A stretch of DNA of 64,000 bases from NIOZ-UU35 sp964344175 (GCA_964344175.1 CAYFMI010000002.1:23206-87205); one strand, 5' to 3'; shown: positions 17,535 to 26,554, numbered from the stretch's first letter. The notes: generated from the sequence alone by a model not told the origin. Numbers and translations: made by a program.

Positions 17535-18995
17535 TTAGGTCACGCTGGCAGCGACTTCTTCACCATATTGCAGCAAGGCCGCTACCATTGCTTCACTGCG
17601 CCCTTCAGCATATACCCGTAGCACCGGTTCTGTCCCCGACGGACGAATCAGCAGCCAGGAATCATCACTCATTATATACTTTACGCCATCAATCGTCAGC
17701 ACTTCGCCGACATCTTCACCGCCAATCGCATCGGGCGCTTCATTCATCAAGTGCAAGGTCATCTTTTCTTTGGCAACCGGGCGGTTGAGGCGCAAATCTC
17801 TCCGTTCATAAAATGCCGGGCCAAATTCTTTTAACAGATCATCCACCAGTTCGTGCAACGGCGTCCCCAGGGCAGCCACCATTTCGACCAGCAGCAGCCC
17901 CATGAGGGTGCCATCCCCTTCGGGGATATTGCCGCGGAACGAAATCCCACCCGATTCTTCCCCGCCAATCAACACATCTTCTTTGAGCATATAATCGGCA
18001 ATATGATTGAAGCCAACCGGGGTCTCGTAAACGGGGAGGTCGTAACGTTCGGCCAGGCGGTCGATCATGCGCGTGGTCGAGACCGTACGCACCACCGGGC
18101 CACGCCAACCGCGCGCCTCCACCAAGTAGCGCATTGCCAACGCCATAATTTTATGCGGATCAACAAAGTTGCTGCGCCCATCCATGGCGCCAATCCGGTC
18201 GGCGTCACCATCGGTAGCCAGACCTAAATCGCCCAGCCCATTGCTGATCGCGCCCGCCAAAGCCCCCAGATTGCGGCCAATTGGCTCCGGGTGTGTCCCG
18301 CCAAAACCGGGATTCATTTCGCCGCGAATTTCATACACTTCGCAGCCGGTTCCTTTGAGAATCCCCTTGATGACTTCGCGCCCCGAACCGTGCATCGAAT
18401 CGACGGCCACGCGTGGAGGGCGCTCGGCGATCTTATCGAAATCGATCAACGTGCGGAGATGATCGTAATAGGCAGGAATCGGGTTAAAGCGCTCGATCAA
18501 GCCCACTCGCCGCGCCTGATCCCAATCCATCATATTCGGGCCGCGGCCGCGTTCCTCATTATCGTTGAGATAGACTTCTACCCGCCGCGCCTGCTCCGGC
18601 AGCGCTGATCCTCCATAGGCGGCTTTCAGCTTGATACCGTTATAGCGCGGCGCATTGTGCGAAGCGGTAATCACTGCTCCTGCTATGGCCCCTAAATGAC
18701 GCACAGCATACGAGATGGCTGGCGTTGGGGCATCGGATTGCGAGAGGAATACCGTATAGCCGTTAGCGGCTAAAACGCGCGCCACATCGGCGGCGTACCG
18801 GTCCGAGAGAAAGCGAGTATCGAACCCCACGACAACCTTACGCGGGTCCACACTGCGTCCCGATGACGTTACCGTTTGCCAATCGCCCGAATTGATGGCA
18901 TCGGCAATGGCCTGAGTCACCAGCCGCAAATTATGAAAAGTAAAGGTATCCGAAATAACGGCCCGCCACCCGTCGGTTCCAAAATGAATGGGCAT
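17535..18995 (-). CDS. Phosphoglucomutase / phosphomannomutase family enzyme
   Basis: 486 residues of the alpha-D-phosphohexomutase family, which interconverts 1- and 6-phosphosugars through a phosphoserine. The four-domain pattern is visible: FGTDGWRA at the N-terminus, catalytic serine loop TASHNAPRYNG (about 110), metal loop DGDADRIG (about 262), sugar-specificity region GGEESGG, and the phosphate-binding loop RPSGTEPVLRVYAEG near the end. The sugar (glucose, mannose or glucosamine) cannot be fixed from sequence alone. AAGGAG precedes the ATG. It is divergent from the cNMP/PH gene. Confidence 0.92.
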   Translation of the reverse strand: MPIHFGTDGWRAVISDTFTFHNLRLVTQAIADAINSGDWQTVTSSGRSVDPRKVVVGFDTRFLSDRYAADVARVLAANGYTVFLSQSDAPTPAISYAVRHLGAIAGAVITASHNAPRYNGIKLKAAYGGSALPEQARRVEVYLNDNEERGRGPNMMDWDQARRVGLIERFNPIPAYYDHLRTLIDFDKIAERPPRVAVDSMHGSGREVIKGILKGTGCEVYEIRGEMNPGFGGTHPEPIGRNLGALAGAISNGLGDLGLATDGDADRIGAMDGRSNFVDPHKIMALAMRYLVEARGWRGPVVRTVSTTRMIDRLAERYDLPVYETPVGFNHIADYMLKEDVLIGGEESGGISFRGNIPEGDGTLMGLLLVEMVAALGTPLHELVDDLLKEFGPAFYERRDLRLNRPVAKEKMTLHLMNEAPDAIGGEDVGEVLTIDGVKYIMSDDSWLLIRPSGTEPVLRVYAEGRSEAMVAALLQYGEEVAASVT

Positions 18996-19126
18996 GAGTC
19001 TTGCTCCTTTAAGTTTATACGAACGGAAACGAGCCTGATTCTATCACTGATTTCGCCAATATTCAGGCTCATTGAGAACTCGAAAAAATTACCGCCGCGA
19101 TTCACGAAGCCTTACGATATATGCTG

Positions 19127-19135
19127 TGCTAAAAT
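19127..19135 (+). promoter_or_regulatory. Extended -10 box, probable leaderless promoter
   Basis: TGCTAAAAT ends six bases before the ATG at 19142, with no ribosome-binding site between. Confidence 0.55.
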
Positions 19136-19141
19136 GGGATT

Positions 19142-20806
19142 ATGTTGCCAGAAATTGAAAATCGAGTTGCGTTATTAAAACGTGTGCTCATCTTCAACGA
19201 GTTGGAAGATGAAGAATTAGCTAGCGTAGCCGAACGGCTGAAAACAGAGCACTTTCCCGCCGGGGAGGTTATCTTTCAACAAGAAGATCTTGCAGACCGC
19301 ATGTATATTCTCAACCGAGGAGAAGTGTATGTCGCCCGCGATGTAGATGGAGGTTCTGAAACGACCCTGACAGTTCTCAGCAAGGGCGACTCATTCGGCA
19401 CCGATGCACTCTATAAAAAACGGCCGCGTTTGGCTACGGTTGGCGCCCACCGAGACAGCCACCTTTTCTATCTCGATACAGCAGATTTCCAATGGCTGCG
19501 GGACTCTTTCCCCCAAATTGATCCTTATTTACTGGCATTCAGCAAAACACACGACGCCGTTCGCCGCCTGAATTTATCCTGGCTTGGCGAGGGCGAAACC
19601 ATCAGCCTGATTGCCCGGCGGCACCCCATCCGCATGATTGGCGAAATTCTGATCACTGCGCTGGTTGTCTTCTTCGTGCTGACACTTGTTTTGGGGGCTA
19701 ATACCCTGCTGTCTCCAGAAAGAACCATCACCTTCATCGCTCTCGGCTTATGCGGATTTGTAACCCTCATTGGCTTTGTCATTGGCATTTGGTCATTTCT
19801 AGATTGGCGCAACGACTACTTTTTCATCACCAATGCCCGCGTGGTTTGGCGCGAACGCATTTTGCTGCGTTCTGCCAGCCGTCAGGAGATCCCTTTGCGC
19901 ACCATCCAATCGCTGGATATCCAAACATCCAGCGTGGTGGCGCGCATGATCCACGTTGGCGATCTCATCATCAAAACTTTCAATAGCCAGATGATGCTCA
20001 CAGATGTTTACTATCCCGAGCGTATGAAGAGCATGATTAATGGCTTTTTACGGAAGGTCGCTGCGATCAAACGCAAAGAAGAACTCGCCGCCATTCGGCA
20101 GACAATCCGAGGACGTCTAGGCTACCCAACAGAACACATCCAATCCGAAATTCCTGAGGATATTCCCTCCGCCGAGACCAAGCGCCCGGTGCGTTTTTCG
20201 CTTTTTAAAACCCGCCTGGTCGATGACAACAACACCATCACCTATCGCAAACACTGGCTCATCTTCCTCGGGAAAGCCTGGCTGCCATCGTCATTATTGC
20301 TGCTCATTACTCTGCTCTCGCCGCTGACTTTGCCGCACATCATCCAGGGAAATGCGGTCATCCGTATTTCGGCCACCCTGTTGTTTTTGAGCATCTTCTT
20401 TTGGTGGCTATATCAATACGAAGATTGGCGCAATGACATTTACCGCATAACCAAAGACCGCATCATCGACCGTGAAAAAAGCCCCCTCGGGGCCGAATCG
20501 TTCCGCTCTGCACCCATCCGCAGCATTCAAAGCGTCGGGCACGAAATCCCAAGCACTATTGGGCTGATCGTAAATGTTGGCAACGTCCGCATCAATGTAG
20601 GCGACGAAACCCTTTCTTTCGACGGCGTCCATAACCCGGCTCTGGTTCATCAGGATATTTCGAGACGCATGGAGACATTCCAGGCGCAACTCGAAGAAAA
20701 TCGCCGCAAAGATGAGCACAATCGCATGGCAACCTGGCTCGAAATCTACCACGAAGAAACCGGCAGCGATGGCTCTCTTCCAGATCACATTCCTGATTTT
20801 TATTAA
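19142..20806 (+). CDS. Cyclic-nucleotide-binding-like domain fused to a two-PH-domain membrane protein
   Basis: 554 residues. The N-terminal 15-130 region is a CRP-type cNMP-binding fold (FPAGEVIFQQEDLADRMYIL, GDSFGTDALY). Two helix pairs (about 175-220 and 375-425) are each followed by a bacterial PH domain (bPH2-like; WRERILLRSASRQEIPL, ITKDRIIDREKSPLG). The second half therefore repeats the first. The C-terminus is charged. I infer a membrane protein whose cytoplasmic PH domains are gated by a nucleotide or similar small ligand; the classic phosphate-binding arginine motif is not obvious. It is followed by def and recF on the same strand. Confidence 0.75.
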   Translation: MLPEIENRVALLKRVLIFNELEDEELASVAERLKTEHFPAGEVIFQQEDLADRMYILNRGEVYVARDVDGGSETTLTVLSKGDSFGTDALYKKRPRLATVGAHRDSHLFYLDTADFQWLRDSFPQIDPYLLAFSKTHDAVRRLNLSWLGEGETISLIARRHPIRMIGEILITALVVFFVLTLVLGANTLLSPERTITFIALGLCGFVTLIGFVIGIWSFLDWRNDYFFITNARVVWRERILLRSASRQEIPLRTIQSLDIQTSSVVARMIHVGDLIIKTFNSQMMLTDVYYPERMKSMINGFLRKVAAIKRKEELAAIRQTIRGRLGYPTEHIQSEIPEDIPSAETKRPVRFSLFKTRLVDDNNTITYRKHWLIFLGKAWLPSSLLLLITLLSPLTLPHIIQGNAVIRISATLLFLSIFFWWLYQYEDWRNDIYRITKDRIIDREKSPLGAESFRSAPIRSIQSVGHEIPSTIGLIVNVGNVRINVGDETLSFDGVHNPALVHQDISRRMETFQAQLEENRRKDEHNRMATWLEIYHEETGSDGSLPDHIPDFY

Positions 20807-20813
20807 TTTCGAG

Positions 20814-20819
20814 TAGAAT
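20814..20819 (+). promoter_or_regulatory. Candidate -10 box of a leaderless def promoter
   Basis: TAGAAT lies seven bases before the def ATG at 20827, between the cNMP/PH stop and def; no Shine-Dalgarno sequence is seen. Confidence 0.4.
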
Positions 20820-20826
20820 AATCCCT

Positions 20827-21339
20827 ATGGCAATTCGAAAAATCGTACACGCGCCTCACCCGGTATTGCGAGGCAAAGCCCAGTCGGTAACGCAATTGGA
20901 TAAAGAACTCCAGACCTTGATTGACGACATGGTGGAGACAATGCGGCAAGCGCCCGGGGTGGGGCTGGCCGCTCCGCAGGTTAACGTGCCCCTGAAGTTT
21001 TTCGTCGCCGAATTCGGCGACGAGAACGATGAAGCTGCGCCTCCGCAGCTTTACGCCATCATCAACCCCAGGGTCACAAAAACATCCAAAGAAACCGATA
21101 TCGGCATTGAGGGCTGTCTTTCAATCCCTGGGATTGTCGGTGAGGTGCTGCGTCCCTATGCCGTCACCGTAGAGGGGATCGACCGCACCGGCGCGCCCCT
21201 CAAAATAGATGCCGAGGGATGGCTGGCGCGTATTTTCCAACACGAAATCGACCACCTCCACGGCGTGCTTTTCACAGACCATGCCCTGCGAGTGTGGGAT
21301 GCCGAAGATGACCTAGAAACCACCAGCATGGCCGACTAA
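20827..21339 (+). CDS. def: Peptide deformylase
   Basis: 170 residues. It removes the formyl group from the N-terminal methionine of new proteins. All three family motifs are intact: GVGLAAPQV (about 43-51), EGCLSIPG (about 96) and QHEIDHLHG (about 138), which supply the metal ligands Cys and two His, and the catalytic Glu. Length is normal for the family. It sits between the cNMP/PH gene and recF, and a hairpin follows its stop. Confidence 0.97.
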   Translation: MAIRKIVHAPHPVLRGKAQSVTQLDKELQTLIDDMVETMRQAPGVGLAAPQVNVPLKFFVAEFGDENDEAAPPQLYAIINPRVTKTSKETDIGIEGCLSIPGIVGEVLRPYAVTVEGIDRTGAPLKIDAEGWLARIFQHEIDHLHGVLFTDHALRVWDAEDDLETTSMAD

Positions 21340-21348
21340 CAACACGAT

Positions 21349-21386
21349 CCCGAAAAAGGGGTGCGGGGCCGCGCCCCTTTTTCGGG
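21349..21386. terminator. GC-rich hairpin with A5/T5 stem between def and recF
   Basis: Arms 21349-21364 and 21371-21386 pair over 16 bases with one G-T wobble, including A5/T5 next to GGGG/CCCC. It resembles the hairpins at 748 and 9432. It ends eleven bases before the recF start. Confidence 0.65.
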
Positions 21387-21396
21387 CAAACGCCCC

Positions 21397-22599
21397 ATGT
21401 ATCTCACCCACCTTTCACTGACCAATTTTCGCAATTTCTCGCGCCTAGATATGGCGATGCCGCGCGGGGTTATGCTCTTGGTAGGCGACAATGCCCAGGG
21501 AAAAACCAGCATTCTGGAGGCAATCTATTATCTCTCTACGTTTACCTCCTTCCAGGCTGGTCAGCAGCGAGAACTGATCAATTTTATTGCGGCGCGCCAA
21601 GATGTCGCCGTTGGACGCATTATTGCCGAATACGTACGGGGAGATCGCACGCACCGCCTAGAAGTCCGCATCATTCAGGAGCCCAATGGCGTCAACGGCT
21701 CACGCTTTCGCCGAGAAGTACTGCTCGACAATACAAAACAAAAACTCGGTGAGGCCATCGGGCATTTCAACGCCGTACTCTTCTTGCCGCGCATGATGAG
21801 CACTATCGACGGTGCTCCCTCTGAACGCCGTCATTACCTTAATCTGGCGCTGGCGCAAACCAATCCCCATTACACGGCCAATCTTTCTGCTTACGAAAAG
21901 GCGCTTTCTCAACGCAACGCCTTGCTCAAACTACTGGCAGAGCGCGGTGGAGATCCCGATCAACTACACTATTGGGACGAAGAAATTGTCAGATCAGGGG
22001 CCTATATTATCAAGGCGCGCATCGCCGCGCTCAAAGAAATTGAGGATTTGGCCGCATTGGTTCATCATGAACTCACCCGCGGCACAGAACGCCTGCGCCT
22101 GATCTATCGCCCGTCTTTTGATCCTTATATCCCCCCTACCAATCAAATGGCCCTTCCTATGGGCACATCGATCGATCGCTCCGGCTTCTCGAAAGAAGAT
22201 ATCCAAAGCGCTTACCAGGACGCCCTGATCGCCGCCCGCAGCACAGAAATTGGGCGGGGGATGACCACGCTGGGCCCCCATCGCGATGATGTCCAATTCC
22301 TTGCCAACGGCATGGATTTGGGCATCTATGGTTCGCGCGGGCAAGTGCGCACCACGCTATTAGCATTAAAAATTGCCGAAATCTCTTGGATGCAGGCCAA
22401 AACCGGGCATTGGCCGGTGCTGTTACTCGATGAAGTACTGGCCGAACTCGACCCGCAACGGCGCGCCGATCTTCTCCAGCAGACGACAAAAATCGAGCAA
22501 GCCCTGCTGACCACCACCGACCTCGATCTATTCAGTCCCGACTTTGCGCAAAGCGCCGCCATCTGGCGGGTTGCTGAGGGCCGCCTGACAACGTCGTAA
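21397..22599 (+). CDS. recF: DNA replication and repair protein RecF
   Basis: 400 residues from the ATG at 21397 (MYLTHLSLTNFRNF); the longer frame begins inside the hairpin and is not credible. RecF is an SMC-like ATPase that helps load RecA at gapped DNA. Seen are Walker A (GDNAQGKTS, about 30), the family segment LFLPRMMSTIDGAPSERRHY, THGPHRDD-like TTLGPHRDDVQF, and Walker B (VLLLDEVLAELDP). No dnaA, dnaN or gyrB lies beside it, so this is not a canonical origin locus. Confidence 0.95.
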   Translation: MYLTHLSLTNFRNFSRLDMAMPRGVMLLVGDNAQGKTSILEAIYYLSTFTSFQAGQQRELINFIAARQDVAVGRIIAEYVRGDRTHRLEVRIIQEPNGVNGSRFRREVLLDNTKQKLGEAIGHFNAVLFLPRMMSTIDGAPSERRHYLNLALAQTNPHYTANLSAYEKALSQRNALLKLLAERGGDPDQLHYWDEEIVRSGAYIIKARIAALKEIEDLAALVHHELTRGTERLRLIYRPSFDPYIPPTNQMALPMGTSIDRSGFSKEDIQSAYQDALIAARSTEIGRGMTTLGPHRDDVQFLANGMDLGIYGSRGQVRTTLLALKIAEISWMQAKTGHWPVLLLDEVLAELDPQRRADLLQQTTKIEQALLTTTDLDLFSPDFAQSAAIWRVAEGRLTTS

Positions 22600-22660
22600 C
22601 AAAGACACCCACATCACGAAATCAGCGTTTTGCGCAAGTCCCCACCTTATGAGGTGATCC

Positions 22661-23053
22661 ATGCAAGAAACTGATTCATATTCTCCACGATATTCCAAAT
22701 TTCACGATCTAATCGCCGGGCTTGTCGCTGCTACGATCTATGCAGTGGGCATGTGGCTTTCGTTGGAATTGCGCTCACCCGGTGAGATCCCCCCAAAGAT
22801 TGCCCCCATTCTTTCACTGCTCTCCACACCAGGCTTGCTGCTGAACTATGCCTTGCGCCCTCCCACCTCATCTCAGTATCAAATTTCCTATGTGCTTGGC
22901 AGCCTGGTATTCTGGTTTGTTGCCGGTTACTTTTCCTTGAAAATTACGAAACGAGTTTGGGCCGCGCTGCTCTTATGGTTTGGATTCGCCATATTTGTCA
23001 TGATGATTGGCTTTGGCGTGATTCTCTTTGCCATGCGCGAGATGAGCCCCTAG
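22661..23053 (+). CDS. Small integral membrane protein of unknown function
   Basis: 130 residues with a strong GAGGTGATC ribosome site. Four hydrophobic segments are visible (LIAGLVAATIYAVGMWLSL, LLSTPGLLLNYAL, YVLGSLVFWFVAGYFSL, ALLLWFGFAIFVMMIGFGVI). No family is recognised. It follows recF on the same strand by about 60 bases. The 170 bases after its stop hold no gene. Confidence 0.65.
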   Translation: MQETDSYSPRYSKFHDLIAGLVAATIYAVGMWLSLELRSPGEIPPKIAPILSLLSTPGLLLNYALRPPTSSQYQISYVLGSLVFWFVAGYFSLKITKRVWAALLLWFGFAIFVMMIGFGVILFAMREMSP

Positions 23054-23225
23054 CAACCTTAGTTTTGCAAAAATTTGTAGGTAATCGCGCGCAGAGCGAA
23101 GCGAGATACTAACGTAACTGCATTCGTACAACCATCTTTATTTTGATGAATTGCATCTACGCATCTTGAGCATCTCATGCTTATTCTATTCCGTATCACC
23201 ATATAACCAACCACTCTCGCATATT

Positions 23226-24389
23226 TCACGTTGCGCGATTTACATACAGCCTTGGGACACGCGTGTTAATATTGGTGAGAATCTCATAGGGAATCGTCCC
23301 GGCCCATTCGGCCAGGTCTTCGGCAGCGATGGCTGCCCCCTCCATCTCCCCGATGAGCAGTACTTCGTCGTCATTGAAAGCGCTGTCCTGGCCGATGTTA
23401 ACAACAATCTGATCCATAGAGATACGCCCAACGACGGGGTAGCGCTGCCCGCGAATGAGCACCTGCGCCTTATGCGACATGGCGCGAAAATAGCCATCGC
23501 CATAACCCACCGGGACGGTCACCGCCCGGATAGGGGACTCCGTTTGCCAGGTGGAGCCATAGCCCACCGGGTGGCCGGGCCGAATAACCTTGAAATAGAC
23601 CACCCGTGATTTCCAACTCAGTACCGGGCGTACCGCTATGCTACGTTTAGTGGCTGGGTCAGGGTAAACGCCGTACAGCAACAGGCCAGGCCGGACAATA
23701 TCGTAGTGTGCTTCAGGAAGTTGCAGGATGCCGCCCGAATTTGCCATGTGGCGCAGGCGCGGCGGCGCCAGGCTGCGTTGCTCGTAGAAATGCAGCACTT
23801 CTTCAAAGCGTTCGATTTGCAGGCGAGCATGAGTCAGATCGACGGCATCGGAGTTAGCAAAGTGTGTGAAGATGCCCTCGACATCGATGTGTTTGCAGTG
23901 CAAAGCGGCTTCAAGCAGACCCTCAGCGTTGTAATAATGTACGCCGATGCGCTCCATGCCAGTATCGATCTTAAGATGAACTTTGGCGGTCATGCCAAGT
24001 TGTTCAGCGACTTCATTAACATGCCAGAGTTTTTCAATGGAAGATGCTGTGATCGTCAGATTGTGGTGCAAAAAATAGGGTACTTGATTGCCAAAAATCC
24101 CCCCCATCACCAGGATTGGTGTAGTAATGCCGTGTTCGCGCAGCAGAATGCCCTCTTCAAGTACGGCCACGCCAAAATAGGGTGCCTTCAATGTCTCGAT
24201 ATGATGGGCTACTTCCACCAGCCCGTGTCCGTAGGCATTAGCCTTGAGGATCGGCATCACTTGCGCCGGGGCAACATGAGCGCTAATGGCGCGGTAATTC
24301 GCCGTCAGGCGTTGTAAGTCTACCTGGACAAGCGTAGGGCGAACGACTTCATTGGTAGATATGGTAGGCAGGTTAATAATTGCAGCCAT
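23226..24389 (-). CDS. alr: Alanine racemase
   Basis: 387 residues from the ATG at 24389. The enzyme makes D-alanine for peptidoglycan with pyridoxal phosphate. The PLP lysine motif VMPILKANAYGHG is near the N-terminus, and the catalytic tyrosine region VPVGYGDGYFRAM and VVGRISMDQIVV lie in the C-terminal barrel. The internal segment IDTGMERIGV is also typical. The upstream in-frame ATG at 24419 lacks any support, while an extended -10 box sits seven bases before 24389, so the transcript may be leaderless. Confidence 0.95.
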   Translation of the reverse strand: MAAIINLPTISTNEVVRPTLVQVDLQRLTANYRAISAHVAPAQVMPILKANAYGHGLVEVAHHIETLKAPYFGVAVLEEGILLREHGITTPILVMGGIFGNQVPYFLHHNLTITASSIEKLWHVNEVAEQLGMTAKVHLKIDTGMERIGVHYYNAEGLLEAALHCKHIDVEGIFTHFANSDAVDLTHARLQIERFEEVLHFYEQRSLAPPRLRHMANSGGILQLPEAHYDIVRPGLLLYGVYPDPATKRSIAVRPVLSWKSRVVYFKVIRPGHPVGYGSTWQTESPIRAVTVPVGYGDGYFRAMSHKAQVLIRGQRYPVVGRISMDQIVVNIGQDSAFNDDEVLLIGEMEGAAIAAEDLAEWAGTIPYEILTNINTRVPRLYVNRAT

Positions 24390-24396
24390 ACGCCCA

Positions 24397-24405
24397 ATAT
24401 TAACA
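24397..24405 (-). promoter_or_regulatory. Extended -10 box of the alr promoter
   Basis: On the minus strand TGTTAATAT ends seven bases before the alr ATG; no Shine-Dalgarno sequence intervenes. Confidence 0.5.
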
Positions 24406-24406
24406 C

Positions 24407-24442
24407 AAAAAAGCCCCAAAGAAGGCAGGCTCTTCGGGGCTT
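24407..24442 (-). terminator. Intrinsic terminator after the LysW-like gene
   Basis: On the minus strand AAGCCCC and GGGGCTT pair around an inner GAAG/CTTC stem, followed by six T residues. It lies just upstream of the alr promoter. Confidence 0.75.
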
Positions 24443-24473
24443 GTGTATTCAGTTGTTAGTTTGATGGTTAGAG

Positions 24474-24710
24474 TTAGTAGTCGCTTTCGTAATCGTATTC
24501 TTCACTGTCGTAGTAGTCGGTGTCTCCATCGTCGGAGTCATCGAAATCGACATCTTCAGGATCGTAGACGAAATCTAATTCTACCGGGTCAAGCCAAATG
24601 ATTTCCAGGTCGGTTTTGCAGACCCCGCATTTGATGATCTCGCCCATCTTGACACCGGGTGTGATTTTTACAGAAGCACTGCAAGAAGGACATTCAGCCA
24701 ATATATCCAT
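24474..24710 (-). CDS. LysW-like zinc-ribbon protein with an acidic tyrosine-rich tail
   Basis: 78 residues. Residues 8-11 (CPSC) and about 28-31 (CGVC) form a zinc ribbon, followed by DLEIIWLDPVELDF, close to the LysW/AmCP carrier-protein family. In LysW the C-terminal EDWGE glutamate carries the lysine or arginine precursor. Here the tail is replaced by about 25 residues rich in Asp, Glu and Tyr, ending EYDYESDY. No lysX, lysZ or argX gene is near. A lone LysW-type protein with a different tail may have another role. An own terminator follows. Confidence 0.7.
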   Translation of the reverse strand: MDILAECPSCSASVKITPGVKMGEIIKCGVCKTDLEIIWLDPVELDFVYDPEDVDFDDSDDGDTDYYDSEEYDYESDY

Positions 24711-24911
24711 ACTTCACTCCATTTCACATGCCATAATAGATAATCTCAGGCATATCATTGGAAGAAGTTTAGCATTCAGGCGTCGCAAAGAAATACGAAA
24801 AATGTAGCAAAGCCGTGCAAATAATGATGTTTTCGTATGATATTTCAAATACTAACGCTCCGCAAGCGAGATCTGCAGACACGCCTTTGTATTCAATCAA
24901 TTGCTGAGGCC

Positions 24912-25820
24912 CTATGGCAGTTCCCAATAGACAACTTCCGAAATGCGTATTTGAAAACCGGGAGTATTGATAGCTTTGATGAAAGCGCCAAATTTGCCAT
25001 TGGCGCGCCGGGCATCGCTGGTTTCTTGTACCAGGTAACCGTTGACATATAGCCCCAGGCGCTCTCCTTCGGCTCTAAAACCGATCCGGTTGGTGACGTA
25101 TGGGCCAACCTGAATATGCTCACTTTGAGTCCAATCTTCGATAACGGTAAACTCATCCCCATCCCAATAGCGCAGCCCAAAAGAGCCATCACAGCTGATG
25201 CCAAAAAGGTAGCCCGCGTCAGGGTCAGGTGCGCGCACAACCATACCGTAGCGGTCGGCGCCCAGGCAGGCTTCGCCGGTGGTGATAACATATTCTAGAT
25301 AGAAATTGGTCAGATCCGGCCAGGAGAGGCTCCAGATCTCGAAGATGTCGGTACTCTTGGCGGTGAGTACTAAAATCCCCTCCTCGGTTTGAATGCTGGC
25401 AACCGGCTCATCGAAGAGATACCAGTCGGTTTCGCCGGTGAAATCGGCTTGCCAATCGGGGATGCCGATTTCGCCGCGCGGATCACCGGGAACCAGGGTA
25501 GGGGTGGGCGGTAACGTGATCGTGAAGGTTTGCGAGGGGGTGAGGCTAATTGTGGGAGTGAGCGTGTCTCCTGTGGATGAGGGGGCAGGGAGCGTAGCGG
25601 TCGGTGCGCGAGTGAGTTCGGCAGGGGCGGAGGTTGATGTGACAGTACTGGCATTCGGTTTTGTCAGTTGGGCGATGATCGTTTCCGCAGCCTGGGTGTA
25701 GGCGGCATTAGGCAGTGCAGTGGTGGGTTCAACAAGGTCTGTCTCAGATCTACAGGCTGTAAAAAGCGAGGTCAAGAAGAAAATAATCCCGAATTGTAAG
25801 AACTGTTGTTTGGATTTCAT
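24912..25820 (-). CDS. Secreted lipoprotein with a laminin-G/concanavalin-like domain
   Basis: 302 residues. The signal peptide ends in a lipobox (SLFTAC at about 18-23). A long Thr/Pro/Ser-rich linker (about 50-115) leads to a beta-sandwich domain (about 120-300) with LYVNGYLVQE, GFRAEGERLGLYVNG and GKFGAFIKA, similar to the DUF1080 / glucanase-like group. It probably binds carbohydrate or another surface ligand; no catalytic pair is certain. It lies 32 bases downstream of the winged-helix regulator gene. Confidence 0.7.
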   Translation of the reverse strand: MKSKQQFLQFGIIFFLTSLFTACRSETDLVEPTTALPNAAYTQAAETIIAQLTKPNASTVTSTSAPAELTRAPTATLPAPSSTGDTLTPTISLTPSQTFTITLPPTPTLVPGDPRGEIGIPDWQADFTGETDWYLFDEPVASIQTEEGILVLTAKSTDIFEIWSLSWPDLTNFYLEYVITTGEACLGADRYGMVVRAPDPDAGYLFGISCDGSFGLRYWDGDEFTVIEDWTQSEHIQVGPYVTNRIGFRAEGERLGLYVNGYLVQETSDARRANGKFGAFIKAINTPGFQIRISEVVYWELP

Positions 25821-25852
25821 AACGATCTCCTCGCATTAGCTATTGTAGAGTG

Positions 25853-26542
25853 TCAACTATCAAAACGGCTGAAGTAATAGCCAATTCCGGCTTCGGTGAG
25901 GATATAGCGCGGCGCGCGCGGGTTGGGTTCGACCTTTGAGCGCAGGCGCTGTACCAGTCCGCGTACCAACTCGCGGTTTCCTTCTCCGCTGTAGCCCCAC
26001 ACCCGCTCGACAATCATATTGGTAGGGATGATCTGCCCGACATGGGTCATCAACATATAGAGCAGGCGGAATTCCAACTGCGTCAAATGCTTAAGTTCGC
26101 CATCCCCTACTTGCACAGTGCGGTCAGCCGGGTTGAGTACTAAATCGGCTTGTGTGAGGGTCGGCAGGCTGAAGAAAGGCATTCCTGCGCTGCGCCGTAG
26201 TATGGCCCGGATCTGTGCCAGTAGAAAACGCACACTGTACGGTTTTCGAGTTACTAAATCCGCACCGGCTTCGATCAGCTCAACCTGAAAATCATCGGAC
26301 ACCCTATCAACAATGACCAGGATGGGTACTGCGGTGTGGGCACGCATCTGTTTGACATGTTTGATCGCCGAGGATTGCTCATCGGGAAGGGCAATCAGTA
26401 TCAGGTCAGCAGGCTGTTTCGGCCAGGCTTCGATGGCCTGATCGAGATTGCGAATCGAGCGCACCATGAAGCCGGCTTGCTGAAGCAAGACGGTTAATAC
26501 GGCGGCTTCATCGGCATGGGGTGAGAAAAATAGCGCTTGCAT
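25853..26542 (-). CDS. OmpR-type winged-helix regulator with a degenerate receiver
   Basis: 229 residues. Residues 1-120 have the receiver fold, but the expected phospho-acceptor aspartate is alanine (DLILIALPD; Ala51), and the acidic pair after strand 1 is replaced by SPHADE. The Lys of strand 5 is kept (TRKPYS). Residues about 130-228 are a normal winged helix (LTQLEFRLLYMLMTHVG, RGLVQRLRSKVEP). It should bind DNA without phosphorylation, and no kinase gene is adjacent. It lies 13 bases downstream of the alpha-2-macroglobulin gene on the same strand. Confidence 0.85.
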   Translation of the reverse strand: MQALFFSPHADEAAVLTVLLQQAGFMVRSIRNLDQAIEAWPKQPADLILIALPDEQSSAIKHVKQMRAHTAVPILVIVDRVSDDFQVELIEAGADLVTRKPYSVRFLLAQIRAILRRSAGMPFFSLPTLTQADLVLNPADRTVQVGDGELKHLTQLEFRLLYMLMTHVGQIIPTNMIVERVWGYSGEGNRELVRGLVQRLRSKVEPNPRAPRYILTEAGIGYYFSRFDS

Positions 26543-26554
26543 AAAAGCAGAACC

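Noticed and set aside
21397..22599. Replication origin at recF
   Set aside because: dnaA, dnaN and gyrB are absent and no DnaA-box cluster is beside recF.
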